The translations under genes and the position numbers were made by a program. Positions 45,266 to 54,314 of a stretch of DNA of 64,000 nucleotides are shown here, piece after piece; positions within the stretch are counted from its first letter, which is position 1, and the number at the start of each line of letters is the position of its first letter. Below the pieces are notes generated by a model. The model did no database searches. It was not told the DNA's origin and saw only the letters and a list, made by a program, of their open reading frames with translations. Source of the stretch: Rhodoplanes serenus. GTDB taxonomy: Bacteria > Pseudomonadota > Alphaproteobacteria > Rhizobiales > Xanthobacteraceae. The stretch lies in assembly GCA_009720755.1 (NCBI GenBank), contig WNKV01000003.1, positions 1 to 64,000 on the forward strand. Reading direction: 5' to 3'.

Positions 45266-45575
45266 CCGCAGGTCGCCGTCACCGCGAGGAGGTATCAAGG
45301 TGGTGCCGAAACGCCACCGCCGGGGGCTGGCGTCTGCCCGCGGAACGCGACAAGGGAGCGGGTTTCTCCGTCCTGCGACAGCCTGCCGCATGGGCTGCGG
45401 CGCCTACGAGTCTCTACCTAGAGAACCCAGACGGCTGTCACGGCCGCATCATTTCCCGACCGCACTGCATCTCGCGCCTTGCCCCGCATCGCCGCACGCT
45501 CTGGCGGTCGATGCTACCTTGCTCTCGAATTCGTTGCTACGCTTCGTCCAGAGGAACGCAACAAGGAGTCAATCA
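45266..45575. other. Upstream region of tctC
   Basis: No gene is supported. It should carry the tctC promoter; I see no strong -35/-10 pair. A short inverted repeat TCTCTACCTAGAGA lies at about 45413-45426. AAGGAG at 45562-45567 is the tctC ribosome site. Confidence 0.4.
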
Positions 45576-46568
45576 ATGTCCGTTCGTACCCGGATCACGA
45601 CCCTGCTCGCGGCGGGCTGCCTGCTCGCGGTGGCCGGCCCGGCCGTCGCGCAAGCCCCCAATGGCTACCCGGTCCGCCCCATCACCATGATCGTGCCGTT
45701 CGCGGCGGGCGGGCCGACCGACGTCGTGGCCCGCATCGTCGGCGATCACATGTCGAAGACGCTCGGCCAGCAGATCATCGTCGAGAACGTGGTCGGCGCC
45801 GGCGGCACCACCGGGGCGACGCGGGCGAAGCGCGCCGCCAACGACGGCTACACCATCGTGATGGGCCACATGGGCACCCACGCGGCGGCCGTGCCGCTCT
45901 ATCCGAACCTCGCCTATGATCCGGCGGCCGACTTCGAGCCGGTCGGCCTGGCGGCCGGCACGCCGATCCTGATCCTGGCCAAGAAGGACTATCCGGCCAA
46001 GGACCTGTCCGCGTTCACCGCGCATGTGAAGCAGAACGCCGGAACGCTCAACATGGCGCATGCTGGCGTCGGCTCGGTGTCCTACACCACCTGCCTGCTG
46101 CTCAACTCGATCCTCGACGTGAAGCCGACCGCAGTTCCTTACAATGGCACCGGACCGGCCATGAACGCGCTGGTCGGCGGCCAAGTCGACTACATGTGCG
46201 ACCAGATCGTCAACGTCGTGTCGCAGGTGCAGGGCGGCTCCATCAAGGCGTACGCGATCGCCACCGCCAACCGCAACCCGGCGCTGCCGGACGTGCCGAC
46301 CACCAAGGAAGCCGGCCTGCCGGAGTACTCGGTGTCGGCCTGGAACGCCGTGTTCGCCCCCAAGGGCACGCCGCAGCCGATCGTCGACAAGCTCACCGCC
46401 GCGCTCGACAAGGCGCTGGACGACGAGACCACCCGCAAGCGTCTCCTCGATCTCGGCAGCGATCTGCCGGAGGGTGATCGCCGCGGCCAGAAGGCGCTCG
46501 CCGCCCTCGTGAAGAGCGAGGTCGAGCGCTGGAGCAAGGTGATCAAGACGGCCGGCCCGGGCAACTGA
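45576..46568 (+). CDS. tctC: Tripartite tricarboxylate transporter substrate-binding protein
   Basis: 330 residues. A signal peptide (about residues 1-26, ending GPAVAQA) is followed by the TctC/Bug fold: YPVRPITMIVPFAAGGPTDVVARIV, VENVVGAGGTTGATRAKRAANDGYT, VPYNGTGPAMNALVGGQVDYMCDQ, and GLPEYSVSAWNAVFAPKGTPQPIV. It captures the substrate in the periplasm for TctBA. The ligand cannot be named; the Asp in PTDVV is the usual carboxylate-selecting site. Confidence 0.94.
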   Translation: MSVRTRITTLLAAGCLLAVAGPAVAQAPNGYPVRPITMIVPFAAGGPTDVVARIVGDHMSKTLGQQIIVENVVGAGGTTGATRAKRAANDGYTIVMGHMGTHAAAVPLYPNLAYDPAADFEPVGLAAGTPILILAKKDYPAKDLSAFTAHVKQNAGTLNMAHAGVGSVSYTTCLLLNSILDVKPTAVPYNGTGPAMNALVGGQVDYMCDQIVNVVSQVQGGSIKAYAIATANRNPALPDVPTTKEAGLPEYSVSAWNAVFAPKGTPQPIVDKLTAALDKALDDETTRKRLLDLGSDLPEGDRRGQKALAALVKSEVERWSKVIKTAGPGN

Positions 46569-46604
46569 GCTGGTCGCGAGCGGTTCGACCCTGACGTCGT
46601 GCGG

Positions 46605-46631
46605 AAGGCCGGCCCCCAAAGGGCCGGCCTT
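46605..46631 (+). terminator. Terminator after tctC
   Basis: AAGGCCGGCCC, loop CCAAA, GGGCCGGCCTT, 37 bases after the stop. Part of it (CCGGCCTTCAGCGTTG) is directly repeated just downstream, reaching the end of the next gene on the other strand. Confidence 0.75.
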
Positions 46632-46646
46632 CAGCGTTGCCGGCCT

Positions 46647-47027
46647 TCAGCGTTGCCAGAGCAGGTACGACAGCAGCCACAGCCCGTCGATCGGCGTCGC
46701 CGCCCCGATCAGCAGCATGAACAGCAGGCTCGCCACCAGATAGGCGAGCCACCACGGCCGGTAGGGCGTCCGCAGGCCGGCGACGGCGAGCACGAGGTTG
46801 CCGGCGAAGATCGTGTAGCCCAGCACGGCGTCGACATCTTCCGGCAGGCGGCCGGCGACCCGCAGCTCGACGAGGACGATCGACAGGACGCCGAGCGCCG
46901 CCGCGAGGACAACCGACAGCCGATACTGTGGGGCCCGGTCCACCGGCGGACGTTCCGTCGGCGTGCGTTCCATTGGCGTGCGTCCCGTCGGTGAGCGGCC
47001 GGTCGGTGCGGGTCCCGTCGCTCGCAT
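46647..47027 (-). CDS. Hypothetical membrane protein with repetitive N-terminus
   Basis: 126 residues. The first 35 are a degenerate repeat, PTGRSPTGRTPMERTPTERP, mirrored by near-repeats in the DNA (46950-47015). Then follow three hydrophobic helices: YRLSVVLAAALGVLSIVLVEL, DAVLGYTIFAGNLVLAVAGL and WLAYLVASLLFMLLIGAATP. I do not recognise the family. The start at 47027 is provisional. Confidence 0.6.
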   Translation of the reverse strand: MRATGPAPTGRSPTGRTPMERTPTERPPVDRAPQYRLSVVLAAALGVLSIVLVELRVAGRLPEDVDAVLGYTIFAGNLVLAVAGLRTPYRPWWLAYLVASLLFMLLIGAATPIDGLWLLSYLLWQR

Positions 47028-47257
47028 GATGTGGGTCCTCCGCTGCACGGGCGCCTCGGTCGGCTGCACCCCGCGGCGACGGGCTCGTGCTGGTTGGAGC
47101 AGCCGCGGTCTCGCCCCATCCTTATCCGGTTCGCGGTTGCGGCGCGCGGGCCGCAACGTCATCCACAGCCGTAGTTTCGCGGATGGAAGGCCGGCGCTAC
47201 TGTGCGGGCTCTCCGAGTCGCCGGCCACTGGCCGCGGCGCATGGACCAACCTCGAGC

Positions 47258-48052
47258 ATGCGGCAATATCTCGATCTCCTCGACAGAATCCTCGCCGAGG
47301 GCGTGGAGAAGCGCGACCGCACCGGCACCGGCACCTTGTCGGTGTTCGGTCATCAGATGCGCTTCGATCTCGCCGCCGGCTTCCCGCTGGTCACCACCAA
47401 GAAGCTGCATCTGAAGTCGATCGTCCACGAACTGTTGTGGTTCCTGGCCGGCGACACCAATGTGGCGTACCTGAACCGGCACGGCGTCAGCATCTGGGAC
47501 GAGTGGGCCGATCCGAACGGCGACCTCGGCCCGGTCTACGGCGCGCAATGGCGCTCGTGGCCGGCGCCCGACGGCGGCACCATCGACCAGATCGTCCAGG
47601 CGCTCGACCTGATCCGCCGCGATCCCGAGTCCCGCCGCATCGTCGTCACCGCCTGGAACCCGGCCGATCTGCCGAAAATGGCGCTCGCCCCCTGCCACTG
47701 CCTGTTCCAGTTCTATGTCGCGGACGGCCGGCTGTCCTGCCAGCTCTACCAGCGCTCCGCCGACGTGTTCCTCGGCGTGCCGTTCAACATCGCCTCCTAT
47801 GCGCTGCTCACCTGCATGGTGGCGCAGGTGACCGGGCTGAAGCCGGGCCACTTCGTCCACACCTTCGGGGATGCTCACCTCTACCTGAACCACCTGGAGC
47901 AGGCCCGGCTCCAGCTCTCGCGCACGCCGCGGCCGCTGCCGCGACTGCGGCTCGATCCGGCGGTGACCGATCTGTTCGCCTTCCGGTTCGAGCACATCGC
48001 GGTCGAGGGCTACGACCCCCACCCGGCCATCAAGGCCCCCATCGCGGTGTGA
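47258..48052 (+). CDS. thyA: Thymidylate synthase
   Basis: ThyA methylates dUMP to dTMP with methylene-tetrahydrofolate. The 264-residue protein has exactly the Escherichia coli length and shows [30 protein letters not shown], the catalytic Cys in [32 protein letters not shown], and [12 protein letters not shown] 47258 gives MRQYLDLLD. The partner folA lies 4.4 kb downstream rather than adjacent. Confidence 0.97.
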   Translation: MRQYLDLLDRILAEGVEKRDRTGTGTLSVFGHQMRFDLAAGFPLVTTKKLHLKSIVHELLWFLAGDTNVAYLNRHGVSIWDEWADPNGDLGPVYGAQWRSWPAPDGGTIDQIVQALDLIRRDPESRRIVVTAWNPADLPKMALAPCHCLFQFYVADGRLSCQLYQRSADVFLGVPFNIASYALLTCMVAQVTGLKPGHFVHTFGDAHLYLNHLEQARLQLSRTPRPLPRLRLDPAVTDLFAFRFEHIAVEGYDPHPAIKAPIAV

Positions 48053-48072
48053 CGGCCGCGGCGGCGAGGCTC

Positions 48073-48235
48073 TCATACGAGATCCGGCCGATCAATTCGG
48101 CGGTCATTCCGGAAGCCGCGAAGCGGCTATCCGGGATCCAGCCGAGAGTTCGAAGTTCGTCGCTGGATTCCGGGTTCGCGGCTTTGCCGCGCCCCGGAAT
48201 GACGGCGAACTGATCACCCGGAATCACGATCAGTC
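48073..48235. repeat. Dispersed repeat, type A
   Basis: CGAGATCCGGCCGATCAATT, CATTCCGGAAGCCGCGAAGC, GGCTATCCGGGATCCAGCCG, GATTCCGGGTTCGCGG and GCCCCGGAATGACGGCGAAC. It lies between thyA and the convergent acyltransferase and resembles 24562-24700 and 57572-57850. Confidence 0.75.
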
Positions 48236-49420
48236 CACATAGGATGGCGGCGGTGCGTTGCGCGGGCCGAAACGGTCCTTCAGGCGCAGCAGCGGCGCCT
48301 CGATCACGTGATACGAGATCACGGCGGTGCCGACCACCACGGCGAGTGCCATCCCGACCTGGGCGAGCGATGCGCCACTGGTGGCCATCTGGTAGGGCGC
48401 CAGCCCGAGCAGGAACAGCAGCAGATAGTGATAGAGATAGAGGCCGTAGGAGATGCGGCCGACATAGCGCAGCGGCGCCGTCGCCAGCACCGCCCGTGCG
48501 GCCCGCGCCAGCCGGTCGCCCGCCGTCACCAGCAGCGACACGGCCCCGGCGCTGATCAGCGCGTAGCCGAGCAGCGCAATGGTCCAGTACCAGCCCCCCG
48601 GCGAGATGAGCCCGACCGCCCGCGCCGTGTGGTCGAGCCCGAGCAGGAAGACGCCGCCGAGCAGCATCGCGTAAGGCTGCCAGGCCGGCATCGGGGCTGC
48701 GGTGATCTCGCGATAGGCAAGGGCGGCCCCGAGCGACAGCGACATCATCCGCGTCGCGCTCGCCATGTAGATCAGGTTGCCGGCGATGGCGCTCTCGACC
48801 GTGAGGGCGATCAGGAGTGCGGCGGCCATCGCGGCGGCCGGGATCACGATCCCGCACATTCGGCGGCCGAGCCCGATCGGCACCAGCATCACCAGCGCGG
48901 GCCAGACCAGGTAGAACTGCTCCTCCACGGCCAGTGACCAGGCGTGCTCCATGGCGTTCGGGATCGGGTGGAACGGGTGATAGTAGTTGAACGTGTAGGT
49001 CAGCAGGCTCGCCAGAGCCGATCCGTCGAACGGGAAGGTGAGGGCATAGACCGCCACACAGAGGTAGTAGATCGGGAAGATGCGCAAAGCGCGACGGATG
49101 TAGAAGACGCGCAGCGACACCGTCCCGGTCCGCTCGCGCTCGTCGAGCAGGATGCGGGTGATCAGGAAGCCGCTGAGCACGAAGAAGAGGTCGACCCCGA
49201 GATAGCCGGCCCGCATGGTCTGGCCCAGGGACCAGACCGCCTTGCCCAGCGCCGAGTCGGCGACGAACGGGAAGTGGACCCAGAACACCAGCAGGACCGC
49301 GATGGCGCGCAGCCCGTCGAGCGCCGGCAGGTGGGCGAGGGGACGCCGCGGGGGCGACGGGCAGGGAGCCGGCGCTGTCTCGAACCGGGACACCGGGGGA
49401 CTTGCGACACGGATGGTCAT
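48230..49420 (-). CDS. Acyltransferase 3 family membrane protein (OafA/YrhL type)
   Basis: 396 residues, about ten membrane helices. HLPALDGLRAIAVLLVFWVHF contains the conserved Arg/His region; GYLGVDLFFVLSGFLITRILL, RRALRIFPIYYLCV and HAWSLAVEEQFYLVWPALV are hallmarks. Such proteins acetylate or acylate surface sugars, O-antigen or exopolysaccharide. The substrate is unknown. Start uncertain: ATG 49420 (MTIRVASPP) or ATG 49438 upstream. Its stop lies in a dispersed repeat. Confidence 0.88.
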   Translation of the reverse strand: MTIRVASPPVSRFETAPAPCPSPPRRPLAHLPALDGLRAIAVLLVFWVHFPFVADSALGKAVWSLGQTMRAGYLGVDLFFVLSGFLITRILLDERERTGTVSLRVFYIRRALRIFPIYYLCVAVYALTFPFDGSALASLLTYTFNYYHPFHPIPNAMEHAWSLAVEEQFYLVWPALVMLVPIGLGRRMCGIVIPAAAMAAALLIALTVESAIAGNLIYMASATRMMSLSLGAALAYREITAAPMPAWQPYAMLLGGVFLLGLDHTARAVGLISPGGWYWTIALLGYALISAGAVSLLVTAGDRLARAARAVLATAPLRYVGRISYGLYLYHYLLLFLLGLAPYQMATSGASLAQVGMALAVVVGTAVISYHVIEAPLLRLKDRFGPRNAPPPSYVD

Positions 49421-49552
49421 GCCGTCGACGCGCTCCATCGGGGCCCGATGCGCCCGGGCTGCCCCGGAACGGGGCATTGCCTTGTCGTGACGGCTTAGCA
49501 TGCAAAGCACGCACCACCACCGATACCGCCCGGGTCACCGGGCCTGCGAGCT

Positions 49553-49656
49553 GGAGCGGAATTCGATCCAACTGGATCGGGGTCCGCTCCGGAAGTGCTT
49601 GCCTGAACGCCTTTTCGACGGCGAACCGGCCTCCACTTCGCCGGACGATGCTGTAG
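49553..49656. repeat. Dispersed repeat, type B, copy 3
   Basis: GGAGCGGAATTCGATCCAAC, TGGATCGGGGTCCGCTCC, then TTTTCGACGGCGAACCGG and CACTTCGCCGGACGATGCTG. It is more diverged than the copies at 27028 and 45189. A fragment of the type A family (GTTCCGGGGCGCGACGAAGC, CGCGAACCCGG) follows at 49735-49790. No gene lies in 49421-49819. Confidence 0.7.
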
Positions 49657-49819
49657 GCGGGCCGCCCACTCCGCCTGATACGACATCGGCGCGCTCGCCT
49701 GGATGACTTTTCCGCGACTGGTTCTGCTTCCAGGTGATCAGCCACCGTCGTTCCGGGGCGCGACGAAGCCGCGAACCCGGCCATGCCGCCGCTTCGCCCG
49801 GGAGCGATGCCGCCGGCCG

Positions 49820-52348
49820 TCAGCGCGTCGGCACAGGGATGACGGCCAGGACGACGACGATCGTCAGCACGATCCCGATCACCCGCAGCAGCGCCAGGAC
49901 GTGATCGATGCGGGCGCGTTCGGCGTTGTCGACCGGGCGCACCAGCAGCGTGCGACGCCGCAGGCGGGCCTGCCCCGGACGCCCGGAAGGGTCCCGGTCG
50001 GGGTGTTGGGCGGGGTGTTGGGTGGGGTCCTGGTCCTGGCTCGCCGCCGTGGCCGTTGCGGCAGCACCGGGGGTGGCGGAGCCCGAACCCGCCGGCCCCG
50101 CGGTCCGGTAAAACCGTGCGATGGCATGGTGCTCGTCGCGAATCCCGAGAAACGGGATGAGGTGATCGAGCAGGAACAGCGGACCGACTGGCCGCAGGCC
50201 GAGCGGGCCCTCCCTGTCTGGCGCGCCGGCCGGAACGAAGCCGACCACGCCGAAGCCGAAGCGCAGCAGCAGCCAGAACCCCGCCAGCGTGCCGAGTGCC
50301 CACCACACCACCTTGCTGGGCCGCAGCCCGTGGTCGGCGAGCCCCCACAGGATCACGCCGAAGCCGATGCCGACGAGGTCCGACAGGCCGGTCGCCTCGC
50401 TGCCCGAGCCCGACGGCAGGCCGGCGACCAGGGGGAGCGTGCCGACCGAGCCGGTCGTCCCGATCCAGCCGGCCGGCTCCGCCGCCGCCACGGCCGGCCC
50501 CGCCGGCCTAGCCGGTCCCGCCGGCACGGCCAAGGCGGGCAGGCTCGGGCAATAGGCGGTCGCCGGCGGCAGCCAGCGGACCACCCGCTCGCACAGCGCG
50601 AGCGTCCGCCGGCGGATGTGCAGCGCCGCCGCGTCGACGCCGGCGGCCTCGAATGCCTCGGCGAAAGCCAGGAACGGCTGCGCCGACGGCGCCGTGTTCT
50701 TGCCGAGCCAGTGCAGCACGGCCTCGATGCGGGGCTGCGTGGCGGCCCTGCCGATCCGGCCGCCATGGTCGACGCCGCAGCCTGGCGGCGCCTGGTGGAC
50801 GCGGGCGAAGCGCAGCCCCTCCAGGTAGGTCACATAGGGCTTGTCGTGGTCGGCGAAGTTGTAGATCGCGGCGCCCGCCGTGAGCCCCACGGCCTCCAGC
50901 CGGTGCAGGGCCGCGACGCGGGCGAACTCGGGGTGTGGGGCCCGCAGCGCCGCGACGGCAGACTGGCGACCGCCCCAGAGATCGATCACCAGATCGCCGC
51001 CGATCCGCGTGCCGTCCAGGGCCAGTACGGTGGCCGGGTGGCCGGGTTCGGGAAGCTCGTCGTGACCGGCGCTCGCCCAGGCGAAACCGGCGAGGCAGAA
51101 CGCCGACCGCACCTCGCTGTCCAGCACCGAGAATGCGAGGTGGGGGCTCATCGGGATGCCGGCCAGGCCGCCGCTTCGCTCGGGAGCGATGTCGCCGGCC
51201 TCCTCACCCCCCGGGCAGCCGCGCAGGCCGGTGCCGGTCTCGGGCGGCCATTCCGGATGGGCGATCCGCCGCCGCTCCGCCTCGACCTCGGCCGCGATAT
51301 CGGCGCTTCGGAACAGCGTCTGCGTGTGGCTCGCCGGTCGGCCGGCCACGGCGCGTCGCCACCAGGCGTAGCGCACCGCCCCGGCCCCGACCCCCACCGC
51401 GACGATCCGGCCAAAGCCGGCGTTGCGGGCGCTCACCGCGCCGATCGTGCTGCCGTCGACCCGATAGGTGCAGCGCGCCTCGCTGTCGTCGAGCGAGAGG
51501 GTGCCGTCGATCCGGCTCGCCTGCACGCTCAGGCGGGTGAAGGCGGAGTGCGCCAGGCTCAGGTCGCCCGCCACCGCGAGCCGCACCAGATCGGCGTCGA
51601 GCAGCACGACCGCGGCCTTCTGCTGCCAGGAGCCGGCGACCTGGGTGTCGTGCACGCGCAGCCGCCGCACGAAGCTTCCGCCCGCCCGGACCGAGCCCTC
51701 GATGCGCGCGTGCGCGAGCCGCACGGTGTCGAACACGACGACGTGCTCGAGGCCGAGATCTCCGGCGAGGCGGAGGTTGCGGGCATCGACAGGCCCCTCG
51801 AACACCGAGCGGTCGAGCACCAGCGTGGCCGGCAGGTCGAGGTCGGCGAGATCGAGGCCGTCGCAGAACAGGGCGCCGACGATGCGGATGCCGCTCGACG
51901 TCGTTCCGACGTCCCGCGCCAGGCGTTTGACGGCATCGCGGCCGAGCCGGCGGGGATCGGCATCGGCGTCGTGGCCGGTGGCGCAGATTTTGTCCCAGTC
52001 GCGTTCGCCGAGCGGCATGCCGGCCTTCTCGGCGATGGCGGCCCCGGTGCGTTGCGGCACGCAGGTCGGGGCCGGCGCCATCACGACCTCGTCGCCCGCC
52101 GCCAGGCAGGCCGCCATCATGGCGAATTTCGCCTTGACGCTCCGCTCCGCGTCGCCATCCTGCGGCGTCGCCACCGCGGCCGGCACCGGCGCGGCCGGCA
52201 CCGGCGCGGCCGACACCGACGCGGCCACCATACTCCCGGCGGCCATCCATCCGACCGCCATCAGCGCGACGGCGAGCCGTCCGCCCGAACCATAGCCCCG
52301 CCGCCGCACCGATGAGCCCTCACCGCCGCCGTCACCGAGGAGCATCAT
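49820..52348 (-). CDS. Large orphan membrane protein with beta-helix-like repeats
   Basis: 842 residues, no certain family. There is an N-terminal signal/anchor (LAVALMAVGWMAAGSMVAASVSAA). Residues about 100-320 form imperfect repeats, each giving short beta strands around a DL.L or A.I.GS pattern (LDRSVFEGPVDARNLRLAGD, HARIEGSVRAGGSFVRRLRV, ASRIDGTLSLDDSEA), as in pentapeptide-like or bactofilin-like helices; another lies near VLALDGTRIGGDLVIDL. The C-terminus has a hydrophobic pair (about 650-710) and a last helix (820-838). Some databases label such proteins membrane-associated oxidoreductases; no cofactor motif is visible. It diverges from folA. Confidence 0.7.
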   Translation of the reverse strand: MMLLGDGGGEGSSVRRRGYGSGGRLAVALMAVGWMAAGSMVAASVSAAPVPAAPVPAAVATPQDGDAERSVKAKFAMMAACLAAGDEVVMAPAPTCVPQRTGAAIAEKAGMPLGERDWDKICATGHDADADPRRLGRDAVKRLARDVGTTSSGIRIVGALFCDGLDLADLDLPATLVLDRSVFEGPVDARNLRLAGDLGLEHVVVFDTVRLAHARIEGSVRAGGSFVRRLRVHDTQVAGSWQQKAAVVLLDADLVRLAVAGDLSLAHSAFTRLSVQASRIDGTLSLDDSEARCTYRVDGSTIGAVSARNAGFGRIVAVGVGAGAVRYAWWRRAVAGRPASHTQTLFRSADIAAEVEAERRRIAHPEWPPETGTGLRGCPGGEEAGDIAPERSGGLAGIPMSPHLAFSVLDSEVRSAFCLAGFAWASAGHDELPEPGHPATVLALDGTRIGGDLVIDLWGGRQSAVAALRAPHPEFARVAALHRLEAVGLTAGAAIYNFADHDKPYVTYLEGLRFARVHQAPPGCGVDHGGRIGRAATQPRIEAVLHWLGKNTAPSAQPFLAFAEAFEAAGVDAAALHIRRRTLALCERVVRWLPPATAYCPSLPALAVPAGPARPAGPAVAAAEPAGWIGTTGSVGTLPLVAGLPSGSGSEATGLSDLVGIGFGVILWGLADHGLRPSKVVWWALGTLAGFWLLLRFGFGVVGFVPAGAPDREGPLGLRPVGPLFLLDHLIPFLGIRDEHHAIARFYRTAGPAGSGSATPGAAATATAASQDQDPTQHPAQHPDRDPSGRPGQARLRRRTLLVRPVDNAERARIDHVLALLRVIGIVLTIVVVLAVIPVPTR

Positions 52349-52405
52349 GATCACAGCATGCCCGACGCGCAACCTTGGCGTGTCATATTGGATTAATGGC
52401 GCGTA

Positions 52406-52981
52406 ATGAGGGCGGAGCGGCCTACCTCCCTGGCGCGGCCACACCTGGTGGTGGTCGCCGCGGTCGCCGACAACGGCGTCATCGGCCGCGACGGTACCTT
52501 GCCGTGGCGGCTGCGCTCCGACCTGCGCCACTTCCGTGCGCTCACCCTGGGCCATCCGGTGGTGATGGGCCGCAAGACCTTCGCGTCGATCGGCCGGCCT
52601 CTGCCCGGCCGCACCACCGTGGTGGTGACGCGCGATCGCGGCTTCGTGGCACCCGGCGTGGTGGCGGTCCCGGATCTCGGGGCGGCGCTCGCGGTGGCGG
52701 CTGCGGATGCGCGGCGGCGCGGCGTCGACGCCGTCATGCTGGCGGGCGGCGGCATGCTCTATGCCGAGGCGATGGCGTTCGCCGACCGTCTGGTGATCAC
52801 CCGGGTGCATGCCGCACCGGCCGGCGATGTCGGCTTTCCGCCGATCGATCCGGCGGTGTGGCGGGAGGTCGAGCGCGTGCCCGGTACACCCGGCCCCGAC
52901 GACGACGCTCCGTTCACCATCTGCCGATACGAGCGGGCCGACACCGCCGCTGCGTCCGACCGACGCGGCGGGGTGCGTTGA
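52406..52981 (+). CDS. folA: Dihydrofolate reductase
   Basis: FolA regenerates tetrahydrofolate after thymidylate synthesis. The 191-residue product shows LVVVAAVADNGVIGRDGTLPWRLRSDLRHF, GHPVVMGRKTFASIGRPLPGRTTVVVT, and AGGGMLYAEAMAFADRLVITRV. The active-site acidic residue is the Asp of LRSDLRHF. The N-terminal 11 residues precede the conserved core, so the real start could be slightly later. It lies 57 bases from the divergent orphan gene. Confidence 0.94.
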   Translation: MRAERPTSLARPHLVVVAAVADNGVIGRDGTLPWRLRSDLRHFRALTLGHPVVMGRKTFASIGRPLPGRTTVVVTRDRGFVAPGVVAVPDLGAALAVAAADARRRGVDAVMLAGGGMLYAEAMAFADRLVITRVHAAPAGDVGFPPIDPAVWREVERVPGTPGPDDDAPFTICRYERADTAAASDRRGGVR

Positions 52982-53150
52982 AACGGGGGTTGGTTTCCTA
53001 TAACCGAAGGCACATCTTAGCGAAACGCCCCAGCCGGGCACCCCCGGAGGGGGTGGCGGGCCGGCGGTGAACCCCGGGGACCGAAGCCGCGCAGGCGATG
53101 CGGCGGGCGCTCGTCCCGGGTGGATTGATCGGACAGAAAGGCAGCACCGA

Positions 53151-54314
53151 ATGCCGTGGAGCAATCAGGGCGGCGGCCCATGGGGGACGGGTCCGAAGGG
53201 ACCGTGGGGATCGGGTCCACAATCGACCGGACCGACGCCTCCCGATCTCGAAGAGCTCTTGCGCCGCAGCCAGGACAGGCTTCGCCGCGTGCTGCCGGGC
53301 GGCAGCCTCGGCGGCAAGGGGATTGCCGTTTTGGTGGCGGTCGCGATTGCCTTGTGGGGACTGTCCGGCTTCTATCGGGTCGAGCCCGACGAACTCGGCG
53401 TGGTGCTGCGTTTCGGCAAGTACACCCGCGACGCCACGCCCGGCCTGAACTATCACCTGCCTTACCCGATCGAGACCGTGCTGACCCCCAAGGTCACGCG
53501 CGTCAACCGTATCGACATCGGCATGCGCCTGGTCGAGGACCTGCGCCGCGGCACCACCAGCACCACCATGCGGGACGTGCCGGAGGAGAGCCTGATGCTC
53601 ACCGGCGACGAGAACATCGTCGACGTCGACTTCTCGGTGTTCTGGGTGATCAAGCCGGCGGGCGGCGCCAGCCAGTATCTGTTCAACATCCAGAATCCCG
53701 AGGGCACCGTGAAGGCGGTGGCGGAGAGCGCCATGCGCGAGGTGGTCGGCCGCTCCGACGTGCAGCCGATCCTCACCGGCGCCCGGCAGACCATCGAGAC
53801 CGCCGTGCACGACCTGATGCAGAAGACGCTCGACACCTACGGCGCTGGCATCCAGATCACCCAGGTGCAGATGCAGAAGGTCGATCCGCCGAGCCAGGTC
53901 ATCGACTCGTTCCGCGACGTGCAGGCGGCGCGCGCCGACCTCGAACGGGCCCAGAACGAGGCGCAGACCTACGCCAACCGCGTGGTGCCGGAGGCGCGCG
54001 GTCGCGCCGCCCAGATCACCCAGGCGGCCGAAGCGTATCGCGAGCAGACGGTGGCCGAGGCGCGCGGCCAGGCGGGCCGCTTCAGCAAGATTTACGAGGA
54101 GTATCGCAAGGCGCCGGAGATCACCCGCGAGCGTCTCTATCTGGAGACGATGGAGCGGCTGTTCGGCGGCACCGACAAGATCATCCTCGATCCGGCCGGC
54201 GCCGCCGGCACGGCGGGCGGCATCGTGCCCTATCTCAATCTCGATGAGCTCGGCCGTCGCCATGCCCAGCCGCAGGCGCCGCAGTCGCGCGCCCAGACCG
54301 GAGTCTCCCGATGA
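53151..54314 (+). CDS. hflK: FtsH modulator HflK
   Basis: 387 residues. The Gly/Pro-rich start (MPWSNQGGGPWGTGPKGPWG) and one membrane helix (GIAVLVAVAIALWGLSGFY, about residues 60-80) precede the SPFH/band-7 domain (VEPDELGVVLRFGKYTRDATPGLNYHLPYPIE ... QITQVQMQKVDPPSQVIDSF). With HflC it forms a large periplasm-facing cage around the FtsH protease. Its stop overlaps the hflC start by ATGA. Confidence 0.96.
   Translation: MPWSNQGGGPWGTGPKGPWGSGPQSTGPTPPDLEELLRRSQDRLRRVLPGGSLGGKGIAVLVAVAIALWGLSGFYRVEPDELGVVLRFGKYTRDATPGLNYHLPYPIETVLTPKVTRVNRIDIGMRLVEDLRRGTTSTTMRDVPEESLMLTGDENIVDVDFSVFWVIKPAGGASQYLFNIQNPEGTVKAVAESAMREVVGRSDVQPILTGARQTIETAVHDLMQKTLDTYGAGIQITQVQMQKVDPPSQVIDSFRDVQAARADLERAQNEAQTYANRVVPEARGRAAQITQAAEAYREQTVAEARGQAGRFSKIYEEYRKAPEITRERLYLETMERLFGGTDKIILDPAGAAGTAGGIVPYLNLDELGRRHAQPQAPQSRAQTGVSR

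Noticed and set aside
49703-52315. 870-codon plus-strand frame opposite the orphan membrane protein
   Set aside because: Arg/His/Gln-rich, no family features; the minus strand has a signal peptide, repeats and membrane helices.
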